Shown here: one piece after another, positions 33,333-44,640 of the stretch
How the letters are laid out: each line of letters begins with the position of its first letter
Numbering within the stretch: the first letter of the stretch is position 1
Source: Ligustrum vulgare
Lineage: Eukaryota > Streptophyta > Magnoliopsida > Lamiales > Oleaceae
Direction of reading: 5' to 3'
Assembly (NCBI GenBank): GCA_963555705.1
Contig: OY743177.1
Coordinates: 53,328,096-53,392,095 of the forward strand
DNA length: 64,000 nucleotides
The notes under the pieces: generated by a model
The model's input: only the letters and a program-made list of their open reading frames with translations
Told to the model about the DNA's origin: nothing
The model's database searches: none
Made by a program: the position numbers and the translations under genes

Positions 33333-34729
33333 GAGCTTTTGCTCGTCTCGAGCAAAATTATCTATTAGTGCATTCAAGTAACATGAAATATAGATCAACA
33401 AAGTCAGATAACTTGCAAAATTACTCATAAGTGTAAAATTCTATAATCAATTCAAAAGTATGTTTCCAACTAATGCTACCAAAAATAAATTTAGCTAATC
33501 CGATGTTTGATCGGTATGTGTGTGTGTGCATAGTCACTTTCAATCGTCAATTAAGTTTCGAGAATATTGATAAATAAAGAGGTTTCAGTCAAAACTAACC
33601 CACCATTAGTTGTCAATTCTTTCCTTTCCCACTTGTAACATTCATCCTCCAATAAATATTTTTCTTTCCTCTCCCGGGGTGCAATTGTAGAGGATACTCT
33701 CAAATCACTCTTTTCTTTTTCCACTCTAGGTTTGGTGTGTTTTTCCGACAATTTCGACAATCTAGAAATGCACTGACTCTTCACTAAATGAATGCTTCGA
33801 CATTCAATTTTATACTAAGCAATTCAAACACATTATTAATCTAAGCTCTTATGCAAGTACAAATGCATGATTTCTAAAAAACTAACGTGATGAATGCTCG
33901 TGCCTTCCCCACTCCCTTAAGCTTTCTAATTGACCCATGTAGCGAGTTTTAGGTCGACAACTCCCTGATTGTTTTAAGATGAAAGGGTACCAGGTTTCAA
34001 AATACCCCTACGGACTTAATAACTCGAGTCAAAAAGGCTACGAAGTGAGGTAGACTTATTAAGCAAATGCAATGATGATGTGCAAATTTTTTTTTTTTTT
34101 TTTTTTTCAAAGTGTGTGTGTGTACCCTACTCATTAAGCTTTCTAATTGACCCATATAGCGAGTTTTAGGCCGGTGACTCCCAAGTTTCAAACTTAAGGC
34201 ACCAAGTTTCAAGATACTCCTACGGGGTTAATCACTCGAGTAAAAAACGCTTCAAAATAGGGTAATGCAATGCAAAAATTAAAATGGGCATAGAACTTTA
34301 GCATACGGTCATTACTTAGCTTATACTTGGAGAAATACACTCCACACAAAATTTATTTTCAACATGCATGGAATCACCACACGTCTAGACCGTCTCCTTC
34401 ACCGGGTCGATCACCCCCAAACTTGTCTTACATTAGGATCAAGAGATTTAGAGTTTTATGAAATATTGGATAGGTAGATAAAAATTAAATTACAAGCTCA
34501 CAACCTAATTCTTCTATTCCATTAACCTCTTCAACCTTCAACAATTCCCAAACTTCACCAACAATCAATCATGACTATTGTGCTTAAGATAAATATGATC
34601 TTGCATGGATAAGCATTTTATGAAAATAGACACAAGTAGCATATTGGTCATAAATCATGAATCAATAACAATTTTAAACATCTAAGTAATCCTGGCTGGC
34701 AATACTATCTAACATGTCAACACACAATA
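33333..34729 (-). repeat. Internal 3' region of the Tat-like element, copy 2
   Basis: It contains the PPT-proximal 280 bp missing from copy 1, then the block repeated at 29367-30460. A 24-T run lies at 34087-34109, where copy 1 has a short T run. It ends at 34729 in mid-sequence against the target duplication. Confidence 0.75.
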
Positions 34730-34734
34730 GCACT

Positions 34735-36288
34735 CCTTGATAATATCCCGACACAAGTTGTTCCACTTAGGAACATAGACCCAGTGCCCTGTGGTATAGA
34801 GTAAGTCGTCCTCTACCCAAAATCGACGCGTCTTTCCTTCTCGGGAAACTTTTACCAACTCCTTAGCCAAGGGATCATGGTCTATGCCTTCCCGAATTAA
34901 ATCAAGCAATATCCCTTTGGCTTGGCTTATGGCTGCAAGCTCCGCCTTCCTACTTAGGGTATCAGCTACAACATTCTCCTTATCGGGCTTGTATTCCATC
35001 ACGTAGTCAAACTCCGCCAAGAAATCCTGCCAACGTGCTTGCTTGGGAGTCGGCTTCTTTTGTGATTGGAAATAACTAGTAGCGACATTGTCCATCTTGA
35101 TGATGAACTTAGAGACCAACAAGTGACGCCATACTCATAGGCAATGAACAATAGCCATCATCTCCTTTTCTTGCACCATGTACCGACGCTCAGTATCATT
35201 GTGCTTACAGCTTTCAAAAGCAATAGGATTCCCTTCTTGCATTAGAACTCCCCCGATAGCAAAGTCCGAGGCATCCGTTTGTTCCTCAAAGGTCTTGGTG
35301 AAATTCGACAATGCCAAGACCGGTTCCTCCATCACAGCCTTCTTCAAATCATCGAAAGCCTCTTAACACTTCTCGAACCAACGCCATGGTTTATTCTTTT
35401 ACAAGAGGTCCATTAATGGAGCTGCCCTTTCCGAGTAGCCCTGGATAAACCGTCGATAGTAGTTAACTAGACCAAGGAAAGAACGAAGTTTGGTTACCTT
35501 GGTTGGTGCCTCCCACTCTTTGATTGCCTTAACCTTTGCTTCATCCATCTTTTAGAGCCCCTGGCCAATAATGTGACCAAGGAAGTGTACATCCTCCTTG
35601 GTAAAGGAACATTCCTCCTTCTTTATGTATAGCTCATTTCCCGCAATGCTTGGAACACAGTTCAGAGATGTTTTGCATGAGCCTCCAAGTTGTCGCTATA
35701 GATGACCATGTCATCCAAATATACCACCACAAACTTGTCCAAGTAAGGCTAGAAAATCATGTTCATCAATGTGCAAAATGTGACCAGGGGGTTGGTTAAG
35801 CCAAAAGGCATCACCGACCATTCGAATGAGCCGTATCGAGTGATGCATGCTATCTTAGGCTCATCTTCTTCCGCTATCCGTACTTGGTAGTAACCCTTTT
35901 GTAGAACCACCTTCGTGTAATACATTGTACTACCAAGCCTAACAAATAAATCAGCAATCAAAGGAATAGGATACTTGTTTTTTATTGTTACCTTATTAAG
36001 CGCACGATAGTCCAGGCACATGCGCAATGAACCATCATGCTTCTTTTGAAATAGGACCGGTGCGCCATAAGGTGCCTTCGAAGGTCATATCCTTCCTGTG
36101 TCAAGCAACTCCGTCAATTGCCTTTGAAGTTCTTCAAGCTCCGACGATGCCATCCGGTAGGGTAGTTTGGCACTAGGCTCCAACTCGATCTTATGATCCA
36201 CCTCTCTCCTAGGTGGTAATTTCTTAGATAATTCCGGAGGCATCACGTCCTCATTTTCTTCAAGGACATCCTTGATGACTTTGGGCAC
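34735..36288 (-). pseudogene. Chromovirus RT, RNase H and start of integrase (right piece)
   Basis: RT begins before 36288 ([15 protein letters not shown]), then RMCLDYRALNKVTIKNKYPIP (36027 region), YYQVRIAEED, WSVMPFGLTN and the catalytic YLDDM at 35708-35722. RNase H has QTDASDFAIGGVL (35300 region), ERRYMVQEKEMMAIV and YKPDKENVVADTLSRK (34960-34990). The integrase zinc-binding start follows and is cut at 34734. Several stops and frameshifts are present. Confidence 0.85.
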
Positions 36289-36321
36289 GTCATCATCACC
36301 TGCGACTTCATCAAATTTGTC

Positions 36322-37878
36322 CTACGTTTTTAATGTTTCCAAATACATCACCTCTCCTTCCTTTAGCCCTTTTTCTAGTTGCATGGCCGAAAGCTGCCCC
36401 GTTGCTTTCGTCCTAGCCACCGTAAGCACCATGCATAAAGAAGCCCTTTCTAAGATGCAAACTAAGTCAGAGGAAGGCATAGGAATAGAATTGACCTTCC
36501 TCATGAAATCCAATCCAAGAACCAAGCTAAAAGCATCCATAGTAGTATGGGTGAACACGGTTTGGTTTGGGCGGTTTTTGACAAAATTTCAAACCAAACA
36601 ATTTAAAACGGGTTGTGATTTTTCCAACTCAAACCAAATCATTTCATTTTGTAAACCAATTTTTTTTTTTTTTTTGCAATTTGGTGCATTTTACAAACGA
36701 AATAAATTAACACGTTCTAAATAAGTTTAAGCATATATATTTAACTAGAATTTCAACTTAAAACATTGATACAAGTCAAAATAATATATTATATCACTAA
36801 TAGAGAACAAAAAAATACAAGATAAAGTATTAATTTTCACTTCTAATTACATAATGAAGCGAGATTCAGTCAGCAAGAAAACAAGTTTGGAAAACATATT
36901 TCAGAAGCGTGTATCGGCATCCAGCTCCTCACCAAGAAAGCAAGTCTGAATCCTTTGGCTGCTTATCAGTACATCAAAAATGTTATTTTTTACTCCATAC
37001 ATATATTTACTTATTCACATTGGTGGAATATAAGTTTCTGCTGCGTTTTTTTTAAAATGAAATTTGGCCTTGATTAGAGAAATCAATAGAGTATCACCAC
37101 AATTTACATCCTGGAAGTAATTTTAGTTAATTCATCTGCAATTTCAATGAGCTAAATGCTATAAAATACGAATGAGTCATTTCATTATTGAGAAGACTAG
37201 CAAATAAATCCTTTGATAGCTTATCACTACATAAAAAAATATTATTTTTTCCTCCATACACATGTTTATTCATACTTACATTGGTGGAATATTATAAGTT
37301 TCTGGTGCATTTTTTTTTTTAAATTGAAAGTTCGTATTTATTTTTTATTTTTATAATTTTTTAAATTTTAGCGAGTTGGCGGTTTGAAACCGCGGTTTTG
37401 AAAATTGAAACTCAAAACCAAACCATTTGTTGCAATTTGGTGGTTTATTCGTTCACCCCTACATAGTAGCCACCGAGAAATCAACTTGTCCATGCCAAGT
37501 CCCTAATCTAATTTCTGTCCCTTGAACTGCTCCTCCAAGGGGTGTGGTAGGAGAATTCACTGCTTTCATGACACCAACACCGTTAGTGATGTTAAGGCCC
37601 AGACGTATAGCCTCTTCACTCGTAATAAAGTTGTTAGTTGCTCCCATATCAACCATCGCAAAAGTAGGTCGACCATTCACTTCGGCTTCCACATACATTA
37701 GTCCTCGTTCATTATTAGAAGCGGGAATAACCTTAGCATCAAGGGCATTGAGTAACTGCAATGAACTAAAATGTTCTGCCCTTTGATCTTGGCAAGAGGA
37801 TGAATCCCGTTCCTCCGCCATAGCGGCCAATGTACCAAGTTTAGGGCAATCACGCATTAAATGTGGCCCTTTGCACAC
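36322..37878 (-). pseudogene. Chromovirus protease region, split by a hAT-like element
   Basis: 37878-37462 has FAMVDMGATNNFI, where the usual active-site D-T-G reads D-M-G, so the protease is probably dead. It continues after the hAT-like insertion as DAFSLVLGLDFM (36558-36322). Removing the insertion and one target copy restores the frame. Confidence 0.8.
36546..37461. mobile_element. hAT-like non-autonomous element, 8-bp TSD catagtag
   Basis: catagtag lies at 36538-36545 and 37462-37469. The ends are TATGGGTGAACACGG and, on the opposite strand, TAGGGGTGAACGAATAA. The subterminal regions are rich in aaaccg/cggttt words (36565-36650 and 37378-37450). A related, more decayed copy lies at 42430-43139. 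No transposase is encoded. Confidence 0.8.
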
Positions 37879-40460
37879 AAAGCATCCACTTTGAGGACCC
37901 GTTGAGACTTTATTCTTTTCTTCATAAATTTTTCGCGAAGGAGAAGGTTTGTAAGTGTTGCCACCTTTGAATAAAGATGGCTTCTGTAATCTTTCTTCTC
38001 TCCCTCACCTATAGCCGAGTTAACCGTAAAACTTTTAAAAGATTTTGATGACTCCGTGCTCCTCTGAAACTCGGTTAAAGCTTCGGCTACCACAATAGTT
38101 TCATCTACTGTCTTCACTCCTCGACATTGGAGTTCTTGCTTTGCCCTATTTTGTAAACCGTTGGTAAAGTGAAATAATAGATATTCATCAGACATGCTTG
38201 GGATTTGAAGCATAAGGGTAGTGAACTCTTTGACATAATCTCAAATAGTGCCCTTATATTTAAACTCCCTAAGCTTTTTGAGGGCCTTCATAGAATACAT
38301 TTTCAGGATACAATTGGAGCTTTAATTCTTTCTTGAAATCATCCCAACTATCTATCTTACAAGTACCCTTTTCTATGTCAACGTGCTTACGTTGTCACCA
38401 TAGAGCCGCGGTGTCCGTAAGATACATGATAGAGCGCATAATTGCTATTTAATTTGTGATATTTCCTCTTGTCCCATTGATTTTAAATGGTTAAATTGTG
38501 GATATTAATCATATTTTATATTTTGTGGTTTAGGTTGAAGATTTGAATCAAATTGAACTCGATATCACAAATTGAGAAAAAAATAATTTTGAAACTCAAA
38601 CATGGGCCATTGCCATTGAGAAGAAAAATGCCTAATCACCACACAATTTTGAAGGCAATTTGGGTTGGACTTTAGTGGATTAAAATGGCAGCAATTGATT
38701 GGAATGGGAGAACACAACACTTAGTGAAAAATTGAATTGGCAACTTGGAAAGAGAAGGACTTGATTTTTGAAAAAAAAGGTTCCGGCATCCTTCATTAGA
38801 CGGGCTGCCCAGTTTTAGACGTAGAGGAGGCAGCAACCTAGTCTTGACCTGGGAGGGAATACAAATAAAAAAGGGAAGGAACAATAAAAAAAAGGAGGAG
38901 GCACATCTTTGGAAAGGGATTCTCTCGGCAGCAGCAAGAATTCTCGGACTCAGCACATTAGACAGCAGCTCGCGTTGGGGAGGAATTCATTGGAGCAGCC
39001 ATATTTTTATCAATCTGGAATTTAGAGTTCGACGCTTTTGTTTAATTATTATTTCTTTTAGTTTTTGATTAACAATGTTTATGAGTAACTAATTTATTAT
39101 CCAGTTCAAGGATATTCGAAGTTTTGATTCACCAAGAATTGTGAGATCTAATTAAATTTAATTGTTCCTTTAATTGTTCCCTATTTATATGTCTTTTGCT
39201 TGTGAATTGAAGTTGTTATTTTGATTGATTAACACAAAGTGCACGTTGTTTTAATTGTCAAAATGATACTTAGTCAATTAGGAATTTAAATCCGTAATTG
39301 TTTAGGTTTTCTAATATAAGTGACAAGTAACATAGTTAATTATAGATTGAATTTTGGCTCATGTTATGAAGACATATAACGTAATTTAAATAAATCACGC
39401 GTGTGAATTTGTTGGTTAGAATTGGTCTTCTCTCTAGAAATTCATGCTATTGGTAAATTAAATCCCACGATCGTATCTAGGGTTGTTTATTGATTAGAGA
39501 AATAATCAACGAGCGTCTCTTGATTATCGATAAAGTAAGGAGAGATAGGTTGTTAGAACGTATTAATGACCATAACCAATTTAGAGAATGAGTTAAGGAT
39601 TTTATTTTTGCATCCATGATCAATTCTGTGAATCAATGCTGAGATTATACCTTGAGTTGGATATTTATTTAATTTTATATTTCCAAAAATTTTAATTTCG
39701 CACTCGTTTATTTACAAATTGATTTTACATTCAAAATTCAAAACCCCCCCCCTGTTTTTTTTAATTCATTATTTTAATTTTCCCGAAGAAGTAAATCTAA
39801 CCAATCTCTGTGGATTCGACCTTACTCACCACTATTACAATTCATTTTTATGAGAGCAAGAAAATATTATTATTTGTTGGATTCGACACCCCATCAATAC
39901 ATAGTTGAAGTACGTATCTTGATCGCTTCATCCACAATGTTTACACCCTCAAAGTATACCTCCAATCACGATAGGAAGTCATCTAGCTCCTTTGCATCTC
40001 GCTTGCCATTGAACTCAATAGGCTTCGGATAGTCAACCCTTGGAGCCACTACAACCGTGCTAGTACCCGCACTAGTTGACGCCTTCTTACAAGCGTCAAG
40101 GCCACTTTGCATATCCGCTCAAAGCTTATTCACTTGGTCCTGGATTTCCTTGACAGCGTCCATGACCTTAACCTCCAACCTCGTATATTCTTCCCTTAGA
40201 GCGCCTTGGTCTTACTTGAGATCATCAAGTTGTTTCGAGGTGTGAGCCTCTAAGGTTGAGAGTGAATTCTCCACCATTTCAATGTGTTCGCCCATATTGA
40301 GAAATACCTCCTTAAGAGATCCACCGGTAGGGGCCGGTGGTTTACTCTTGCTCCGAGTATGTTGAGTCTTCTTACTCGTGGTTTGGGGTTCGACCTCTCG
40401 ACCTCGATCCTCATGTTCTACCCTCTTAATGCCGGAACCCGCGACATCTTTTTTCACCAT
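37857..40460 (-). pseudogene. Chromovirus gag, split by a solo LTR
   Basis: The N-terminal part starts at 40460 (MVKKDVAGSG) with a coiled-coil-like stretch. The capsid-type region lies at 40000-39900 and resumes at 38420-37900 (LTDTAALWW-like, YLLFHFTNGLQ). The zinc knuckle CFVCKGPHLMRDC lies at 37850-37890. It is interrupted by 38427-39896. Several frameshifts are present. Confidence 0.75.
38427..39896 (+). mobile_element. Solo LTR (Tat/Athila-like), TSD ataca
   Basis: ataca lies at 38422-38426 and 39897-39901. It starts TGATAGAGCGCATAATT and ends CGACACCCCATCA (TGAT...ATCA). Near the right end it has tctctgtggattcgacc, a phrase common near the U5 end of Tat/Athila LTRs. It is 1470 bp, non-coding, inserted in gag of the chromovirus. 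Confidence 0.8.
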
Positions 40461-40487
40461 GCCAATGATAGCAAGTGAGCAGACTCA

Positions 40488-40500
40488 GGCTCCGATACCA
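40488..40500 (-). other. Primer-binding site (tRNA-Met) of the chromovirus
   Basis: Minus strand reads TGGTATCGGAGCC two bases inside the 5' LTR; one difference from TGGTATCAGAGCC. Confidence 0.85.
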
Positions 40501-40502
40501 AC

Positions 40503-41022
40503 TGTCACGGATTTGTTAGTTTCTTTCAAGGATCGTGCAACCTTAGTGTCTCCAATTTTCGCTCCCGCGGTAATTACACTAAGTTAGCCTCCCGATTGGC
40601 GTTGATGTTAAGAAAATGCACCAAGTATAACACTTAGGAAAGGAACACAAGAGTTTATAAGGAAAAGTTTATATTCAATGAGAATACTCTTTACAACACT
40701 CTTTTACAACTTCACTCTCTTTGAGCAAAGCAAATGAACCCACCACCTATTTATAGGAGTGGCCTCCTTGAATGAATGACCAAGATCTATTTAATCTGAC
40801 GGCCTACATTGTATATCTAGAATTCACTACAAGAATATCTACAATAAAATATACAAAGAATATCCTAGGATTATCTAGAAAAATCTACCAAGTGTAGGAC
40901 TTGCAAGTCTTTAGAATGGTCTACCATTCACTTGTGAAATCTAGAATATTCCGGTTAGTCTCAAGTTGCTTTCATTTTAGATTTCTCGGTCTTTTCGTAC
41001 CAAAATCGAGCGGGTCGTGACA
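40503..41022 (-). mobile_element. 5' LTR of the chromovirus
   Basis: 520 bp, TGTCACGG...GTCGTGACA. It is colinear with 26755-27285; I estimate 85-90% identity by eye. Confidence 0.85.
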
Positions 41023-42429
41023 GTAGGCTCCACCAGCCATTGTTTTTTACTACTCATATGCTAGAATTATCATTTCTATCCTCCCATGTGATAAAGTGAA
41101 CTAAATGTAATAAGGGTATATTCATAATTCAGTAAAATTTGGTCAATTGCTGCGACTGTATTTGAATGTGTAACGTTCGGATTTTTGATTAAAATTTGAA
41201 CACAATCAGTTCCAGACATGGGCTAAATATATTTAAATTAAAATAAAATTCACAATACTCATATAAACAAATTTATTAAAATATAAAGTTCGATTTAAAC
41301 AAAAGAACTGAGTTTCAATGTGAATGAGTGGATTACCATCCAGATCTATGAGAATTCCAAGGAACCCGAAACTATATTTGTTAGGGGGTCTGGATCCTGA
41401 GCATTTGGACACAAATGAGTTTGGATAGTTTGGTTCCGAATCCCTAACCCATTATACTCATCAAATTTTCAGCCTAAATTCGATTGGGAAAATTACGTAA
41501 CTATCTAGATGTAAGGCATGGTTATTGAAAAATACGTAATTTTCTTAATATTCATAATATTACCGAATTTCATTCCATATGTCTAGAAAATACCAGATTC
41601 TTATGAAAGAGAGTGTAATATTTGATTGACATCATTATTTAGGAATCCTTTTATTCAGGGGAGTTGTTACCATTTTTTTAGTAGTTTAAATTAGGCAGTT
41701 ACCAATATTACCAAAATTCTAAAAACACAAGTTTCCTTTTTAGTGGATTTCAGTTGATGTGTGGATATTTTTTCTAATATTTTTCGGTAGTAAATTGCAG
41801 TCAGAATTATTACACGTGTTCTTTTATGTTGTAATGTATTGTAATGGTATGTAATATTTCATTTATAAGTAATTGTAGTTAATCTATGTACAATGGATGT
41901 TAGATCAATAGATTCTTAATCATTTTTTCAATAATGCCATAATCCATTTCATCAAAACCACACACGATGTAATGAGTTGTAATGAACTGATTTCATCAAT
42001 AATGCCATCACGAAATCCATTTCATCAAAATTACACACGATGTAATGAGTTGTAATGTACTAATATCATGAATAATGCCAACATAGAATTCATTTCATCA
42101 ATATTACATTTGTTGTAATGAGATGTAATGTTCAAAACCAGGTATAGTACACTTGTATTGTTTTGTTCAACCTGTCTGTGTTTAATTTATAATTTTCGAA
42201 AAGCAGACATGGTACACATGATGTAATGATATGTAATGTTCAAAATCAGTGCACATGTTGCAATGATCTGAAACGTTCATAATCAGACACATTATACATG
42301 CCATAATTTCCTGTAATTCTATTGCAATCTATATACTCCATTAGTTAAACATGATGTACTAAAATGTGTGGTTGAAAGTTGGAGAGAGAAAATGTGTTGG
42401 TTAAAAGTGATTTGAGAAATTACGTAGTT
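41023..42429. repeat. Intergenic sequence with a 'tgtaatgagttgtaatg' tandem array
   Basis: Between about 41930 and 42130 a unit of 60-75 bp occurs three times (ataatgcca, ccatttcatcaaaa, acacgatgtaatgagttgtaatg). Related words tgtaatg recur from 41825 to 42320. The remainder is AT-rich without genes. Confidence 0.6.
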
Positions 42430-43139
42430 TATAATAGGTTGTAAATTGAAACGGTCAAACCGCTAAACCAAATTGAAACCGCAATTTTGACCCAAAACGA
42501 ACCGCTTTCAAATGGTTTGGTTTAGGTTTTATTTTTCAAACCGCCAACCCGTAAAACTCATTTTTGTCATTTTGTTGGGAAAAATTTAGTACGTACTTTC
42601 GTCTTGCTATATTGCTGTGACAATAGACATTTAAACATTTTGATGCTACCTTCATTTTGAATGAAGACATATGAATGTGATTTAACTTGAACATATTTTA
42701 TTATTTTCACTATTTTCTAGATTTTGTAAAAAGGCTAAATTCAATTCAAAATTTGACATACATTTCTGCTAATCTAGACCAGTTTAATTTCGACAGTAAT
42801 CTTCTTGATGTTTGGTTCATAATTAATGTGTAACTTATCTATGAGTTTTGTCATAATATGTTACTGTATTATGTTAGTGAAAAGTCTCTTAACAAGATTT
42901 TATATGATTCTCGTGACCATTCATGGTTTGACAACTTTTTTTTTATTAATTTCGTTTAATTTCATTTGTAAGCCGTGGTTTGAACCTGCACCAAACCGCA
43001 AAAAATAGTTTGGTTTGGTTTGATTTGATTTAGAAAATTAAATTGTTTGGATTTGGTTGGAAAAAGTCAAACCGTTTTAAATGATTTGATTTAAAAATTT
43101 ATTAAAAATCGCCCAAATCGAACCGTTTACACCATTAGT
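42430..43139. mobile_element. Decayed relative of the hAT-like element at 36546
   Basis: Both ends are rich in the aaaccg/cggtttggttt words seen at the ends of the 36546-37461 element, and the right end reads gaaccgtttacaccatta. The ends are not sharp and I cannot define a duplication. Confidence 0.45.
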
Positions 43140-43210
43140 TTATAAATCATTTACCAAATAAATGCTAACATAATTTCATAAATTTTGATCGAAATCGTTA
43201 TCACAAATAT

Positions 43211-43242
43211 GTTCTCGTGCATCGCACTGGTAAAAATATTAG
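43211..43242 (+). mobile_element. Helitron-like 3' terminus
   Basis: gttctcgtgcatcgcac, then tggtaaaaatattagt: a short GTGC-ATC-GCAC hairpin about 12 bases before (C/T)TAG followed by T. This is the usual layout of a plant Helitron 3' end, with the terminal C changed to T. The 5' end was not found. Confidence 0.4.
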
Positions 43243-43262
43243 TATTACAAAAGCAACACTTA

Positions 43263-43467
43263 GCCCCTGTTCTGTTTGCTGTTTTGAGGTCGTTTTCTGT
43301 TTTTATTTTCGAAAACGCTAAAAACGCGTTCTCTTTACCATTTTCGAAAACGCATTTTGGAAAACAAAAAAAAAAATTGTACACAAAACGGAAAACGCCC
43401 GAAACATCGTTTTGGGCGTTTTGTGTGTATTTCGACAAAAAATGTCCAAAACGCGGAAAACGCGTTT

Positions 43468-43512
<45 letters not shown>

Positions 43513-44637
43513 GAACTAAGCTTAATATAAAGTTTTTATTTTTTTATTATTTTTTTAGAATTATCCTAGTTTGGAACTAAGCCTAAATAAAGATTAATTT
43601 TTTTTTTTTTGAGAATTATTCTAACTTGGAACTAAGCTTAAATAAAGTTTTATTAAATTCAATATCAACATTACAAAAAAAAATTAAATGAGAATTCTTA
43701 TTATTATATTTCAAAAAATGCACCAAACTGCATGGAATCGAAATGTACCAAACACGCAAAACTCTACTAAACAAAGCTAAATCTACCAAAAAAGAGCAAA
43801 ATTTCACCAAGATGCCTAATCTAATACCAAAAGCGCGATATGTACCAAATTGTGAGATGTTTCAAATTGTGCCCAAGAAATTTACCAAAATGCGCAAATA
43901 GCTCTAAAATTTACGAAAACAATGTCAATTGTACTGTGCTAACCAAGATGTGTGAAATGTTAAAAAATGCTTCAAAATGTACTAAAATACACTATATATA
44001 CCAGAATTCACCAAAATATACAAAATGCATGATATCGACCAAAATGCGCAAATCGTACTAGTGTGCGAATGTACCAAAATACAAGAAAACAAACCAAGTT
44101 AAATGAAATTTATCAAAATGCACAAAAATCTACTAAAATTCTAGAAATGTACCACATGAGAATTGTAGCAGGCAAGACCTATGATTAATCCTAGAAATGT
44201 GCCTGAATCAAATGTGGACTGATTACTCCACAAGGTCAAGATGACTTTTAAATTTATTTTGTTTAATCAAACTCTGTATGAGTAATTAGAGTTACATGTA
44301 TTATGGAAGTAATTTGGACTTGAATATTATGTTATTAATTTCTTATAATATTTTTTTGGAGTTGAACATTAATGACATTATTATTTGGTCCAAAAAAAAG
44401 TTAAACAATATAGATTGTTTAATATAATTCAGAAGCAAATTCATTGAAAATAGTATAAGTTGTATTCTGCAAAATTTCAAACAGAACGTGTTTTCCAGCT
44501 TTTCATTTTCAAAAACAGTTTTCAGAAATGACAAACAGAACACGTTTTCAGCAACATTGAAAATAAAAATAAAAACAGGAAATACAAAACATTTTCCAAA
44601 ATGAAAATACAAAATAAAATACAAACAGAACGCCACC
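43263..44637. mobile_element. TIR element with TTA duplication (PIF/Harbinger-like), non-autonomous
   Basis: TTA flanks it at 43260-43262 and 44638-44640. The ends are GCCCCTGTTCTGTTTG and, on the opposite strand, GGTGGCGTTCTGTTTG. Subterminal regions are rich in aaaacg/cgtttt words. Inside are a poly(T) run of about 38 (43471-43509) and an array of 'accaaaatgcgcaaa' words (43700-44170). Similar subterminal sequence recurs at 46730-46880 and 47390-47560. Confidence 0.6.
43700..44170 (+). repeat. Degenerate short-unit array of 'taccaaaatgcgcaaa' words
   Basis: More than fifteen diverged occurrences of (ta)ccaaaatg(c)gcaaa or close variants spaced about 20-35 bp apart. There is no coding potential. 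It lies in the middle of the TIR element. Confidence 0.6.
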
Positions 44638-44640
44638 TTA

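Larger units (their letters stand above)
28573..34729 (-). mobile_element. Rearranged Tat-like Ty3 insertion, TSD gcact
   Basis: gcact at 28568-28572 and 34730-34734 flanks the insertion; counting it once restores the host integrase reading frame apart from one stop. The layout, left to right, is: a partial LTR in + orientation (28573-29366, starts TGATAAGTG); internal sequence in minus orientation (29367-32103); a PBS; a complete minus LTR (32104-33319); a PPT; and a second partial copy of the same internal sequence (33333-34729). Only the left end is an LTR terminus. It is not a simple two-LTR element; rearrangement during or after integration is needed. Confidence 0.75.
26755..41022 (-). 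mobile_element. Ty3 chromovirus, full frame of LTR-gag-pol-LTR with nested insertions
   Basis: Left LTR 26755-27285 (3' LTR) and right LTR 40503-41022 (5' LTR) share TGTCACGGA-type starts and end in GTCATGACA or GTCGTGACA. The four bases gtag flank both outer ends (26751-26754, 41023-41026). The tRNA-Met primer site lies at 40488-40500 and the PPT next to 27286. Order on the minus strand: gag, CCHC knuckle, protease, RT, RNase H, integrase, chromodomain. Once the nested insertions are removed (28573-34729, 36546-37461, 38427-39896) the internal part is about 4.7 kb. Stops and LTR divergence of more than 10% by eye make it old and dead. Confidence 0.85.

Noticed and set aside
28573..34729. Reading this insertion as an ordinary two-LTR element
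   Set aside because: The two LTRs are in opposite orientation, one is internal with PPT and PBS on either side, and the right end is not an LTR terminus.
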